Positions 16,917 to 25,400 of a stretch of DNA of 64,000 nt are shown here, piece after piece. Origin of the DNA: Rhodopseudomonas_A sp036404135. GTDB taxonomy: Bacteria > Pseudomonadota > Alphaproteobacteria > Rhizobiales > Xanthobacteraceae. The position numbers and the translations under genes are program-made. The DNA is taken from NCBI RefSeq assembly GCF_036404135.1, contig NZ_DASWPE010000117.1, forward strand, positions 62,001 through 126,000, given 5' to 3'. The notes beneath the pieces were generated by a model. That model saw only the letters and a program-made list of their open reading frames with translations. It was not told the origin of the DNA and made no database searches. Every line of letters starts with the position of its first letter. Position 1 is the stretch's first letter.

Positions 16917-17677
16917 GGCACGATTACCGGCTGACCTTGATGAGCGCCGCGAAACGCCTCGATCGCAAAGACCTCCGCCAGCGCAGCCGCGGCGAGCGCC
17001 TTGTCAGGCGGGCCAGCGTTGGTCAACCGGCCGTCGCGCAGCATCAGCACCCGATCGGCGAAGCGCGCGGCGAGGCCGAGGTCGTGGGTCACCACGATCA
17101 CCAGCGCGCCGGCATCGGCCTGCTTGCGCAGCAAGGCCATCACCGAGAGCTGGTAATAGGGATCGAGCGAGGCGATCGGCTCATCCGCCAGCAGCACCGG
17201 GGCCTCAGTCGCCAGCGCGCGTGCCAATGCCACCCGGCTGCGTTCGCCGCCGGACAGTTCGTTGACCGGCCGGTCCTGCAGCGCGATCAGGTCGGCCTCG
17301 TGTAACGCGCGCTCGACCGCCGCCGCGTCGTGCGGGCTGAGCCGTTGCGGGTCGGTGGCGCCGTGCGGGTAGCGGCCGAGCGCGACCACGTCGCGCACCG
17401 GCAGCGGCCAGTGCACGGCATGGCCTTGCGGCAGATAGGCGAACCGCAACGCGCGCTGGCGCACCGCGAGGCCGGCAAGGTCGTTGCCGTCGATGGTCAC
17501 ATGACCTTGACTCGGCACCAGGCCGGCGAGTGCGCGCAGCAGCGTGGTCTTGCCCGCGCCGTTCGGCCCGACCAGTGCGACCAGGCCGCGCCGCGGTAGC
17601 GCGAAGCAGATATCCTGCACGAGAAGGCGACCGCCGAGGCTGACGCAGAGCCGCTCGACAGCGAGATAATCGGTCAT
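16901..17677 (-). CDS. btuD: ATPase subunit of the B12 ABC importer
   Basis: The ATG at 17677 overlaps the btuC stop (ATGA) and gives a 258-aa ABC ATPase. The longer open frame upstream is only a shadow of btuC. Walker A is GPNGAGKTT, the signature LSGGERSR, Walker B VLLADEP and the switch His is in VVTHDLGLA. It hydrolyses ATP to drive cobalamin through BtuC in the inner membrane. Family FecE/BtuD, normal length. It is translationally coupled on both sides. Confidence 0.9.
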   Translation of the reverse strand: MTDYLAVERLCVSLGGRLLVQDICFALPRRGLVALVGPNGAGKTTLLRALAGLVPSQGHVTIDGNDLAGLAVRQRALRFAYLPQGHAVHWPLPVRDVVALGRYPHGATDPQRLSPHDAAAVERALHEADLIALQDRPVNELSGGERSRVALARALATEAPVLLADEPIASLDPYYQLSVMALLRKQADAGALVIVVTHDLGLAARFADRVLMLRDGRLTNAGPPDKALAAAALAEVFAIEAFRGAHQGQPVIVPWAAR

Positions 17678-18735
17678 GACAGGCACCCGCCGAGCGCGCG
17701 GCGCTCGCGCATGATCAGATAGAGAAAGAACGGCACGCCGATCAGCGCGGTCAGCACGCCGACCTTGATTCCGGTGCCAGACGGGATGATCCGCACCGCG
17801 ATGTCGGCGGCGAGCAATAAGGCGGCGCCGGCGAGCGCGCTCGGCACCAGCAGCCGGCCTGGATCGTGACCGACCAAGGGCCGCATCAGATGCGGCGCGA
17901 CCAGGCCGATGAAGCCGATGGTGCCGGACACCGCGACCGCGGCGCCGACCCCGAGTGCGACCCCGATGATGACCTGAAGCCGCAGTCCGGCAACGTTGAC
18001 GCCGAGCGATTGCGCAGCCTCTTCGCCGAGGCTGAGCGCGCGAAACGCGCCGCGCCGCGCCAGCAGCAACCAACCGCCGCAGACGATGAACGGCAGCGCC
18101 AGCGCCAGATGATGAAAGCTGCGATCCTCGAGCGAGCCGAGCAGCCAGAACGAGATCTCCAACGCAGCGAACGGATTGGCCGAAAGATTTAGGGCGAGCG
18201 CGGTTGCCGCCCCGGCGAGGCTGGACAGCGCCAGTCCTGCGAGGATCAGCAACAGCAGGCTGGAATTGCGACCGGCCACCGCCATCAACACGAACACCGA
18301 GGCAAAGGCCATCAGGATCGCCGCGAACGGCAGTGCAAACGACAGCACGTCGGCAAGCCCGGTTGCGATTACCAACACGGCACCGAATGCCGCCGCCTGC
18401 GGCGCGCCGAACAGCGACGGCGAGGCCAAGGGATTGCGCAACAATCTCTGCAGCGCCGCGCCCGATAGCCCGTGGATGCCGCCGATCGCCACCGCCAACA
18501 GCGCGCGCGGCAGCCGGATTTCTTGCACGATGGTCTGCTGAATTTCGCTGCCGAAGCCGAACAGCGCCTCGACGACCGAGCTGATCGGCAGTCGCGCCGC
18601 TCCGACGCCGAGCGACCCCAGAAACAGCAGGACGACACCGCCAAGTAACAATGGCAGCAGCACGGCGCGATCGGCCGCACGCGCGACAATAATTGTCGCA
18701 GCCGCGCTAGGCGCGGCCAACGAGACTTTCAACAC
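17674..18735 (-). CDS. btuC: Permease of the B12 ABC importer (FecCD family)
   Basis: The start is set at the GTG at 18735, preceded by GGAGGG. The open frame runs further up to 18993 but only through the riboswitch. The 353-aa product has about ten membrane helices (for example VLLPLLLGGVVLLFLG and FALPFAAILMAFASVFVLMAVAG) and FecCD family signatures RLPRALLAVAIGGIHGLSGAALQ, NPLASPSLFGAPQAAA and FIGLVAPHLMRPLVGHD. It forms the inner-membrane channel for cobalamin. It is the first gene of a leftward operon (btuC-btuD-btuF) directly after riboswitch 2, which supports B12 rather than an iron siderophore as substrate. Confidence 0.88.
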   Translation of the reverse strand: MLKVSLAAPSAAATIIVARAADRAVLLPLLLGGVVLLFLGSLGVGAARLPISSVVEALFGFGSEIQQTIVQEIRLPRALLAVAIGGIHGLSGAALQRLLRNPLASPSLFGAPQAAAFGAVLVIATGLADVLSFALPFAAILMAFASVFVLMAVAGRNSSLLLLILAGLALSSLAGAATALALNLSANPFAALEISFWLLGSLEDRSFHHLALALPFIVCGGWLLLARRGAFRALSLGEEAAQSLGVNVAGLRLQVIIGVALGVGAAVAVSGTIGFIGLVAPHLMRPLVGHDPGRLLVPSALAGAALLLAADIAVRIIPSGTGIKVGVLTALIGVPFFLYLIMRERRALGGCLS

Positions 18736-18776
18736 AATGCCCTCCGCCGGCCCATCGCCGAACGAGTTAGATCGAC

Positions 18777-18950
18777 GTCGCCGGCCGGTCTCCTGGCTCG
18801 CGGATAATCTGCTCGTCCGCCTTCCCAGCCGGTCGGCCAGTGGCATATTGGACGCTTTGATCCGCTTACAGTTGCGAGGGCAGCCGCGGCCTTGGGACGT
18901 CGTCCCGCACCGCATTCCCGTTTCACCTCCCTTGCGAGAGGCACCGATGA
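18777..18950 (-). ncRNA. Cobalamin riboswitch 2 (controls btuCDF)
   Basis: Read on the minus strand, the aptamer contains ATCGGTGCCTCTCGCAAGGG, GTGAAACGGGAATGCGGTGC, GGCTGCCCTCGCAACTGTAAGCGG, GCCACTGGCCGACCGGCTGGGAAGGCGG and GAGCCAGGAGACCGGCC. These are the conserved core blocks in the right order. It lies 42 bp upstream of the btuC start, so B12 should shut off its own importer. Confidence 0.93.
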
Positions 18951-19039
18951 CGGCGGCGTTTAAGCATGGCGCCCGACGCCGCACAAGGCGCATGCGCGCC
19001 GTCGCACCCCCACGGCGCGCCGCGCGCAGCGCAGCCGCG

Positions 19040-19163
19040 CGACCTCGCTAACGCTGCCCCGCAACTGTCAGCGGCGAGCCGCCGTCCAGCGGTATCACTG
19101 CTGCTGCAAGCATCAGGAAGATTGGACGGAAGCTGTGACCCGTGAGCCAGGAGACCTGCCGTA
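19040..19163 (+). ncRNA. Truncated cobalamin riboswitch 3 (3' half only)
   Basis: The 3' blocks are clear: GCTGCCCCGCAACTGTCAGCGG, TATCACTG with CAGGAAGATTGGACGG, and GTGAGCCAGGAGACCTGCC. The 5' blocks (GGTGC..., and the GGGAA...GGTG segment) that should precede them are absent. Instead there is GC-rich sequence running into the divergent riboswitch 2. It is probably a decayed element. No intact gene follows before the hairpin at 19418. Confidence 0.7.
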
Positions 19164-19544
19164 ACGATGTGAAAACGTCGTCGGCGGGGTGGTCGGAAGC
19201 GATGCTCGCAGACGCACGGCGTTCGCCGTCCGTCTCCCGCAAGTCGTTCTTGGCATGCCGCCGATTCTGCGAAGGGATCGTCGATGACCAAGGCCCTCCG
19301 AATAGCTCGGACTGCGGGCTCAAGACCCGCAAATGGCAGGACGTCCGACCTGCCTTGATCAAGATGGTAGCAGCCGCAAAGCAGATCCCGGCGACACTTC
19401 GCTGAGCAATCAATCCGAACGCGGCGGACCTCGCCGCGTTTCCGTATCGAGGCATTGAAGTTCAACTCTCGACAACGTGAAGGTATCCGAATTGCAGGCC
19501 ACGGCCAGGCTTGCAAAGACCTGCCTCGAATGCAATAATTTCTT
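19164..19544. other. Non-coding stretch after riboswitch 3
   Basis: There is no recognisable gene here. A frame at 19142-19405 is open for 87 codons, but it starts inside the riboswitch core and matches no family I know. Its end (KTRKWQDVRPALIKMVAAAKQIPATLR) looks somewhat protein-like, so the stretch may be the relic of a B12-regulated gene, such as a transporter or receptor, that was lost. Confidence 0.4.
19418..19440 (+). terminator. Hairpin, possible terminator between riboswitches 3 and 4
   Basis: A perfect 9-bp stem, AACGCGGCG / CGCCGCGTT, with a 5-base loop, is followed only by TTCCG. The stem is strong but the T run is weak. Confidence 0.45.
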
Positions 19545-19732
19545 TGATGGTGCTCCAGCCTCGAGTCTGCATGTGCGGAGGCGAGGTTGGAGATAATAGG
19601 GAACACGGTGTGAATCCGTGACTGCCCCCGCAACTGTAAGCGGTTAGCCTATCGTCCGATACCACTGGGAAATTCGTGTCCTGGGAAGGTGACGATAGGT
19701 CAGCGAGCCGCGAGCCAGGAAACCTGCCATCA
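19545..19732 (+). ncRNA. Cobalamin riboswitch 4 (upstream of the bchE-like fragment)
   Basis: A complete B12 aptamer: TGATGGTGCTCCAGCC at the 5' side, AGGGAACACGGTG, TGACTGCCCCCGCAACTGTAAG, ATACCACTGGG ... CTGGGAAGG, and GAGCCAGGAAACCTGCC. The closing helix pairs TGATGG (19545-19550) with CCATCA (19727-19732). It precedes a truncated B12-binding radical-SAM gene at 20048. Confidence 0.93.
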
Positions 19733-19779
19733 CACGATCAATTTCGGCTCGCCGGGTGAGGCGGAGCAGGAGGGCTATC

Positions 19780-19839
19780 ATGAATATTTGCTTGGGTTCC
19801 CGGCCGTCGTCCAGCAATTTGAGGCTGGTCGGCTCCTAA
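19780..19839 (+). other. 19-codon mini-ORF after riboswitch 4
   Basis: An ATG 48 bp after the aptamer has an excellent AGGAGG ribosome site and encodes MNICLGSRPSSSNLRLVGS and then a TAA stop. It could be a leader peptide or the decayed start of a gene. A similar mini-ORF follows riboswitch 1. From 19840 to 20047 I see no other feature. Confidence 0.35.
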
Positions 19840-20047
19840 TCTGTTAGCGCTTGCCTGGCGCCGGCGCGGTCGACGATCCGCATCATTTGACTGTCTGAAT
19901 CTCGGGCGCCGCAAGGTCTTCGCCGCTGGAAGCAGCAGTGATGGCGTGCGGACTCGCGTGAACCGCGTTCGATCTGGGCACTGACGAATTCACAAGTTAG
20001 GAGCCGGCAGCTGCGTTGGCTGCCGCGATGTTGCAGGAGACGGTCGC

Positions 20048-20365
20048 ATGCGGATTATTCTCATTCATCCGAACAACCAGTCTGGTGGCGCCGAGATCGC
20101 TGGCAGATGGTCACCCGCATCGGTCGCGTATCTCGTGGGATACCTGCAAGCCGCGGGTTACACAGACATACGGTTCGTCGACGCGATGACCGATAAATTG
20201 TCCGAAGACCGACTTCGCGCTGAACTCGCAGCCGAGGCGCCGGATATCGTCGGGGCAGCCATTACGCCTTCGATGGAATTTCTGGCGCGATTGCCGGATT
20301 CGCGATCCGAAGCTTGTGGTGGTAGTAACGATCGGATCGACGAGCTGTCGCAGGTTCATCCATGA
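20048..20365 (+). pseudogene. bchE: Truncated B12-binding radical-SAM protein, bchE-like N-terminus
   Basis: The first 80 or so residues (RIILIHPNNQSGGAEIAGRW, ASVAYLVGYLQAAGYTDIRFVDAMTDKLSEDRLRAELAAEAPDIVGAAITPS) read like the N-terminal B12-binding domain of BchE, the anaerobic Mg-protoporphyrin monomethyl ester cyclase. After 'AITPS' the frame diverges, and the stop comes at codon 106 where the family has about 500 residues. The radical-SAM CxxxCxxC motif is missing. Neighbouring frames hold short traces (DPKLVVVVTIGSTS), in keeping with frameshift and deletion. GCAGGAG precedes the ATG and a B12 riboswitch lies upstream. It is probably a dead second copy of bchE or a related gene. Confidence 0.7.
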
Positions 20366-21231
20366 GCGCGGCACCGACGCGCGAGCGTCGTGGCAGGAGC
20401 CTTCCGACAGCGGCCCGACTTGCCGTCAGCGCTCCGCAAACTTCACCTGAATGGCGCGGGTTGCTCGCCGACGCGGATGCTCCGATTGACGCCCCCGTCC
20501 AGCGCTCGATTTGGCTGCACCGTACAGCGGGTGTGGATTTATGGTGGCGCCTGAAGTTCAGATTTTTGCGAGCCCTCGAAGCGGTTGTCCGCTGGATCGT
20601 TATCGAGCGATCGCTGCGTATTGAGGCACGCCAGGCGGTGAGTTTCCGGTCAACGATAACCGATACAGGCGTCGATCTTGGTCGGCGGCAGCTCAGTCTG
20701 GGACACGGCTGCCCAGGTCCGGATCTTCTGGTCGGTTCGGCTGAGGCAAGCCGACGCGTCGCATCTCATGATCCGGCGTCACGCCCGATCGAGGTCTGCG
20801 TCGTTGGCAACGGTACGGCGGCGATCGAGCTGATCCGTCGCTTGCTTGCGCAGGGTTCGAAGGTCCACGCGACGGCCGAGACGGTGGACGATTACGTATT
20901 GCTACGCGCGGAAGGGGCGCTGCCGCATCGCTTTGAGGACCTGCCGGCAGTGGCGATCGGACTCGACGTTCTGATCTCGACCAGCCTTTCATGGTTTGTC
21001 GGAGCTCACGTCGTCGCCCGTCTGCCGGAACGCGCCGTCATCGTCGATACTGTCGGTCCGCCCGGTAGTGTCGATTTCGAGACCTCCCAACGGCTCGGAC
21101 GCACGGTGCTCTGGGAACGCGATTTCCTTGTTTCGTCCTTGTCGGGAACGTCGGGCGAGACATGGCAACGAATCCTCACGCTGATCTGCAAACAACGGCT
21201 TGGCTCCGCCGATTCGCAGCTCAGCAAGTAA
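20362..21231 (+). CDS. Rossmann-fold protein, weakly like dipicolinate synthase subunit A
   Basis: This 289-aa product starts with an ATG overlapping the end of the bchE-like fragment. The first 140 residues are Arg-rich and unrecognised. Residues about 150-275 look like an NAD(P)-binding fold: PIEVCVVGNGTAAIELIRRLLAQGSKVHATAE, GLDVLISTSLSWFVGAHVVARLPERAVIVDTVGPPGSVDFETSQRLG. The pattern, including the 'PPG..DF..a..lG' string, is that of the C-terminal half of dipicolinate synthase subunit A and related hydroxyacid dehydrogenase-like domains. The glycine motif is G-N-G-T-A rather than the usual GxGxxG. It may be a real but divergent enzyme, or a decaying gene given the broken neighbour. The true start may lie further downstream. 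Confidence 0.45.
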   Translation: MSAAPTRERRGRSLPTAARLAVSAPQTSPEWRGLLADADAPIDAPVQRSIWLHRTAGVDLWWRLKFRFLRALEAVVRWIVIERSLRIEARQAVSFRSTITDTGVDLGRRQLSLGHGCPGPDLLVGSAEASRRVASHDPASRPIEVCVVGNGTAAIELIRRLLAQGSKVHATAETVDDYVLLRAEGALPHRFEDLPAVAIGLDVLISTSLSWFVGAHVVARLPERAVIVDTVGPPGSVDFETSQRLGRTVLWERDFLVSSLSGTSGETWQRILTLICKQRLGSADSQLSK

Positions 21232-21387
21232 CGTCGTAGAACATCACGGGGACTATGCACGACTGAACTCCAGCGATCGGGAGTGACGCTTCCATGCTTG
21301 CGGGGCGCTGCAACCGTGCTTTCCGCTATCGCGGCGAGCGGCACCGTCGCCACAGAGTCAGGCGTTCCGGGAGCTGGGATATTCGCG

Positions 21388-21494
21388 TTATAGCGTTTTC
21401 GAGCGAAGTGGGTCTCGGTTCGCGTGAAGAAGACGCGTCAAAAGAAGAATCTGGAGCTCCGGTTCTTATTTTATCAGAATCGGAATAGCTCTAG
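21388..21494. repeat. 107-bp dispersed repeat, copy 2
   Basis: This element matches 8193-8299 over its full length, from TTATAGCGTTTTCGAG to GGAATAGCTCTAG, with scattered substitutions. Both copies are in the same orientation. It lies in the gap 21232-21624 between the Rossmann-fold gene and the phosphopantetheinyl transferase gene. I see nothing else in that gap. Confidence 0.75.
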
Positions 21495-21624
21495 CCTCGA
21501 CCAGTTCCTGCGTTTCTTGCGTTCCTGGTCAAGTGCACATGGCGATGGACAGGACCGCAGTCGAATGAAGACCGACATCAGCAGCCCAATGGCAGCCCAT
21601 CGATCCCCGGGACCAATCCGGATT

Positions 21625-22419
21625 TCACCCGAGCGGAGCGGCTTCCCTGAGCCAGTCCTGAAGGATGTGAGGTGAAGCGGCGCCATCGGCGCTCTGCCAT
21701 CGCACCGTGTGTGGCAGGACAAGCGCCACAGCGAGCGGGGCCGCGCAGAACGCTGTGCCCTCGTATTGGGTGAAATTTTCAAAGCGGGCGCGCACGCCGC
21801 CTGGCAGCGGCACAAGGCTCGCAACCTCGAGCAGGCGGAACGGCACCGTCAACCCGCAACGCAGCGCCTTGGAGAGCGCTTCCTTGAGGCACCACAGCAG
21901 CAGCAGGCGCTGATGCTCGTCGTAAGGCAGCATTGCTTGCGCCAGCGCCCGTTCGCGGGGCGTGGTCTGCTCGCCGAGGGCGGACTGCTGTTCTTGCGCG
22001 GCACGTTCCAGGTCGACCCCCATGGGACACGCTTCGGGGTGCGCCACCGCGATCGCCGCAGTGCCGGCGTGCGACAGCGTCACCTGCAAATTCGACCTGC
22101 CTGGCACGAACGCCACCGGCTGCTGCAGCAGGCCCGGCAGGACCTTGATCTCGCCGATGGAAACGCCCGGCGCGAGAACGCTCAAAGCGTTCTTGGCCGC
22201 GCGCCGCCCGGCGAGAAAAGACTGACGGCGGGCCGGCGCGAGGCGGTCTGTCAGCAGCGCCTGCTCCTCGGGACTGAGGATGTCTCGTGCGTCTGCCTCC
22301 AGCGCTGCCAACGGTGCGGCCACCAGCGCAACGGCGCAGCTCAGCGCGCGGCTGCCGTCGTGGAGCACGAAGGTCGCGTCCCGCTCGAGTCCTGGAAACG
22401 AGGTGCGGGACGCAATCAT
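21625..22419 (-). CDS. 4'-phosphopantetheinyl transferase (Sfp/EntD type)
   Basis: This 264-aa protein has the hallmark motifs of Sfp-type transferases: a His motif VTLSHAGTAAIAV, the magnesium-binding MGVDLER, and WCLKEALSKA. It moves the phosphopantetheine arm of CoA onto the conserved serine of carrier proteins. It is the last gene of the leftward arm of the lipopeptide locus, directly after the RND pump gene (2-bp gap). It therefore almost certainly activates the carrier domains of the two NRPSs, the PKS-NRPS and the FAAL protein. An N-terminal region before residue 60 and a basic patch (LAPARRQSFLAGRRAAK) are typical of the EntD-like branch. Confidence 0.93.
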   Translation of the reverse strand: MIASRTSFPGLERDATFVLHDGSRALSCAVALVAAPLAALEADARDILSPEEQALLTDRLAPARRQSFLAGRRAAKNALSVLAPGVSIGEIKVLPGLLQQPVAFVPGRSNLQVTLSHAGTAAIAVAHPEACPMGVDLERAAQEQQSALGEQTTPRERALAQAMLPYDEHQRLLLLWCLKEALSKALRCGLTVPFRLLEVASLVPLPGGVRARFENFTQYEGTAFCAAPLAVALVLPHTVRWQSADGAASPHILQDWLREAAPLG

Positions 22420-22420
22420 G

Positions 22421-25400
22421 TCAGGCGGACGCCACGGCCGGCGCCGGCTGGGTCTGGTCGCGGTGGCTGAGCAGCAGATAGAAGGCCGGCACCACGAATA
22501 GCGTGAACAGCGTGCCGATCGCCAAGCCGGAGGCGATCACCAGGCCCATATTAAAGCGCGAATTGGCGCCGGCACCGGTGGCGACGATCAGCGGCGTCAC
22601 GCCCAGCACCATCGCGGCCGTCGTCATCATGATCGCGCGCAGCCGAATGGTGGCTGCCTCGATGATGGCGTCATGCTTGCTGCGGCCCTCCTGGCGCAAA
22701 TTGTTGGCGACCTCCACCATCAGGATGCCGTGCTTGCTGACCAGTCCCATCAGCGTCACCAGTCCCACCTGGGTGTAGATATTGATAGTGGCGCCGCCGA
22801 CGCCGAGCCAGATGAAGAACAGCGCGCCCGCGAGCGACATCGGCACCGAGACCAGGATCACCAGCGGATCGCGGAAGCTGTTGAACAGCGCCGCCAGCAC
22901 CAGGAAGATGATCAGCAGCGCCAGCGCGAAGGTGGTGACGAAGCCGTTGGACTCGTTCTCCAACTGCCGTGACGAACCGGCGTAGTCGTAACTGTATCCC
23001 GACGGCAGCGCCCGGGCGGCGACGGCCCGCAATTCGGCCAGCGCGTCGCCGTCCGACACCCCGGGCATGGCGATGCCGGAGACGGTCGAGGCATTGAGCT
23101 GCTGGAAATGGTTGAGCGATTGCGGCACGGTCTTCATTTCGATCCGGGCGATGGTGGAGAGCGGGACCGCGGTGCCGTCCGCGGCCCGGATGTAATAGTT
23201 GAGCAATTGATCGGTGTTGAGCCGATGCTGCTGCATCACCTGCGGGATGACTTTGTACGATCGTCCGCCGAGGTCGAAATAATTCGCGTAACTGCCCCCC
23301 AGCATGGTCGACATCGCAGCGCCGACGTCAGTCATGGTCAGGCCGAGCGACGCCACCTTGTCGCGGTCGAAATGGATGCTGGCGTGCGGCTGGTCGATCT
23401 TCATGTCGCCGTCGAGAAAGATGAACTTGCCGCTCTTCATGGCTTCGCTGAGGAAGTTCTCGGACGCCTGATAGAGCCGCGCATAGGAATCGTTGGATTT
23501 CAGCACGAACTGGATCGGCAGCCCGCTGCTGCCCGGCAGCGGTGGCAATTGGAACGCGGCCACGCGCACCCCGGCAATCTTGTTGAACTCCTGCTGGATC
23601 TGCGGGGCGAGCGCCAGCGCCGACTGGCTGCGCTGGTCCCAGGGTTTCAGCACCCAGCCGCCGATCACCTGACCGGGCATGTCGATCTGGAACACGAGGT
23701 CGGTCTCCGGCCGCTTGTCGAGGATGCCGTAGATCTGCTGCACATAGGTCTCGCGCTGCTCCAGCGTGGCGTTCGGCGCCGCCGACATCATGGTCAGGAT
23801 CACCCCCTGGTCCTCTGCCGGCGCGAGCTGCGAAGTCGAGTGGGAATATAGCCAAGAGATGCTCGACAACACCACGGCGCCGAACAGAATGGTCAGCGGC
23901 AACAGCCGCAGCGAGGCGGTGAGGGCGGTGCGGTAGGCTGCGGTGACGGACGTCATGACGCCGTCGATGCCGCGCACCATGCGGGCCTCCAGCGTGCGAG
24001 CCGACGGATCGTGCGGCGCCAGCAGATAGCCGCAGCTCATCGGCGACAACGTCAGCGCGACCACCGCCGACACCAGCACGGCCGCCACCAGCGTGAAGGC
24101 GAATTCCGTGAACAGCGAGCCGGTCAGACCGCCCTGGAAACCAACCGGCACATAGACCGCGATCAGCACGGCGGTCATCGCGATGATCGGACCGGACAGT
24201 TCGCGCGCGGCGGTGATCGCGGCATCGATCGGCTTCAGACCCAGCTCCATGTGGCGGTTGACGCCCTCCACGACGATGATGGCGTCGTCCACCACCAGAC
24301 CGATGGCGAGCACCAGGGCCAGCAGCGTCAGCAGGTTGATGGAGAAGCCGAGCACCAGCATCAGCGCGAAGCTGCCGATCAGCGACAGCGGGATGGCGAC
24401 GATCGGGATGAACACCGAGCGCCATGATCCGAGGAACGCAAAGACGACGAAGGTGACGATCAGAGCGGCCTCGAACAGCGAGATCACCACCTCCCGGATC
24501 GAGGTGTTGACGAACTGCGTTGCGTCGTAAAGCACGGTGCCGGACAGGCCGGTGGGCAGGTCCGAGATGATGCCGGGCAGCGTCTGCCGCACGCCCTGAA
24601 TGACATCGAGCAGATTGGCGGAAGGCGCGACCTGGATGCCGATATAGACCGCGGACTTGCCGTCGAAGCTGGTCCGGGACTCGTAGTCGTCGCTGCCGAG
24701 CATGACGTTCGCCACGTCCTTCAGGCGGATCACGGCGCCCGCGACGCTCTTGATGATGAGCTCGCGAAATGCCTGCACCGACTGCATATTGGTGGCGGCG
24801 GACAGCTTGACCTGAACCAGCCGGCCCTTGGTGGTGCCGACGCCGGAGATGTAGTCGTTGGTCTTGAGCGCGGTCGCCACGTCGGTGGCGGTGAGGCCGA
24901 GCGATGCCATCTTGTCCGGATCGAGCCAGGCGCGCAGCGCGAAATTCTTGCCGCCGAGGATTTCCGCCACCTGCACGCCGGCCACCGCCTGCAGCTTGGG
25001 CTGCACCACGCGGGCCACGTAATCCGTCACCTCGTTCTCGGCGAGCACGGTGCTGGAGAAGGCGATGTACATCGCATCGATGGTGGCACCCATCTTCAGA
25101 GCGAGGATCGGCTGCTGGGTGCCGGCCGGCAACTGGTTCAGCACCGAGCTCACCTTGGTGCTGATCTCGGTGAGGGCATTGCCGCTGTCGTAGTTCAGCC
25201 GCAGATGCACGGTGATTGCGCTGACCCCGGTCTGGCTCGACGAGGTCATGGTATCGATGCCGTTGGCCTGGGCGATCACATTCTCCAGCGGCGAGGTGAT
25301 GAAGCCCGCGATGATGTCGGAATCGGCGCCCGCATAAGTGGTCGTGATCGTCACCACGCCGTTCTGCATCTGCGGATATTGCAGGATCGGCAGCGAGAAC

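Noticed and set aside
17678..18073. N-terminal extension of the btuD frame to 18073
   Set aside because: The extra 132 codons overlap btuC in another frame. The ATG at 17677 overlaps the btuC stop and starts the ABC domain.
17674..18735. BtuCDF genes as an iron-siderophore importer
   Set aside because: FecCD-type permeases serve both, but the operon starts directly behind a cobalamin riboswitch and the binding protein reads like BtuF, so B12 is the better call.
18736..18993. N-terminal extension of the btuC frame to 18993
   Set aside because: The extension would translate the cobalamin riboswitch. The GTG at 18735 with GGAGGG fits.
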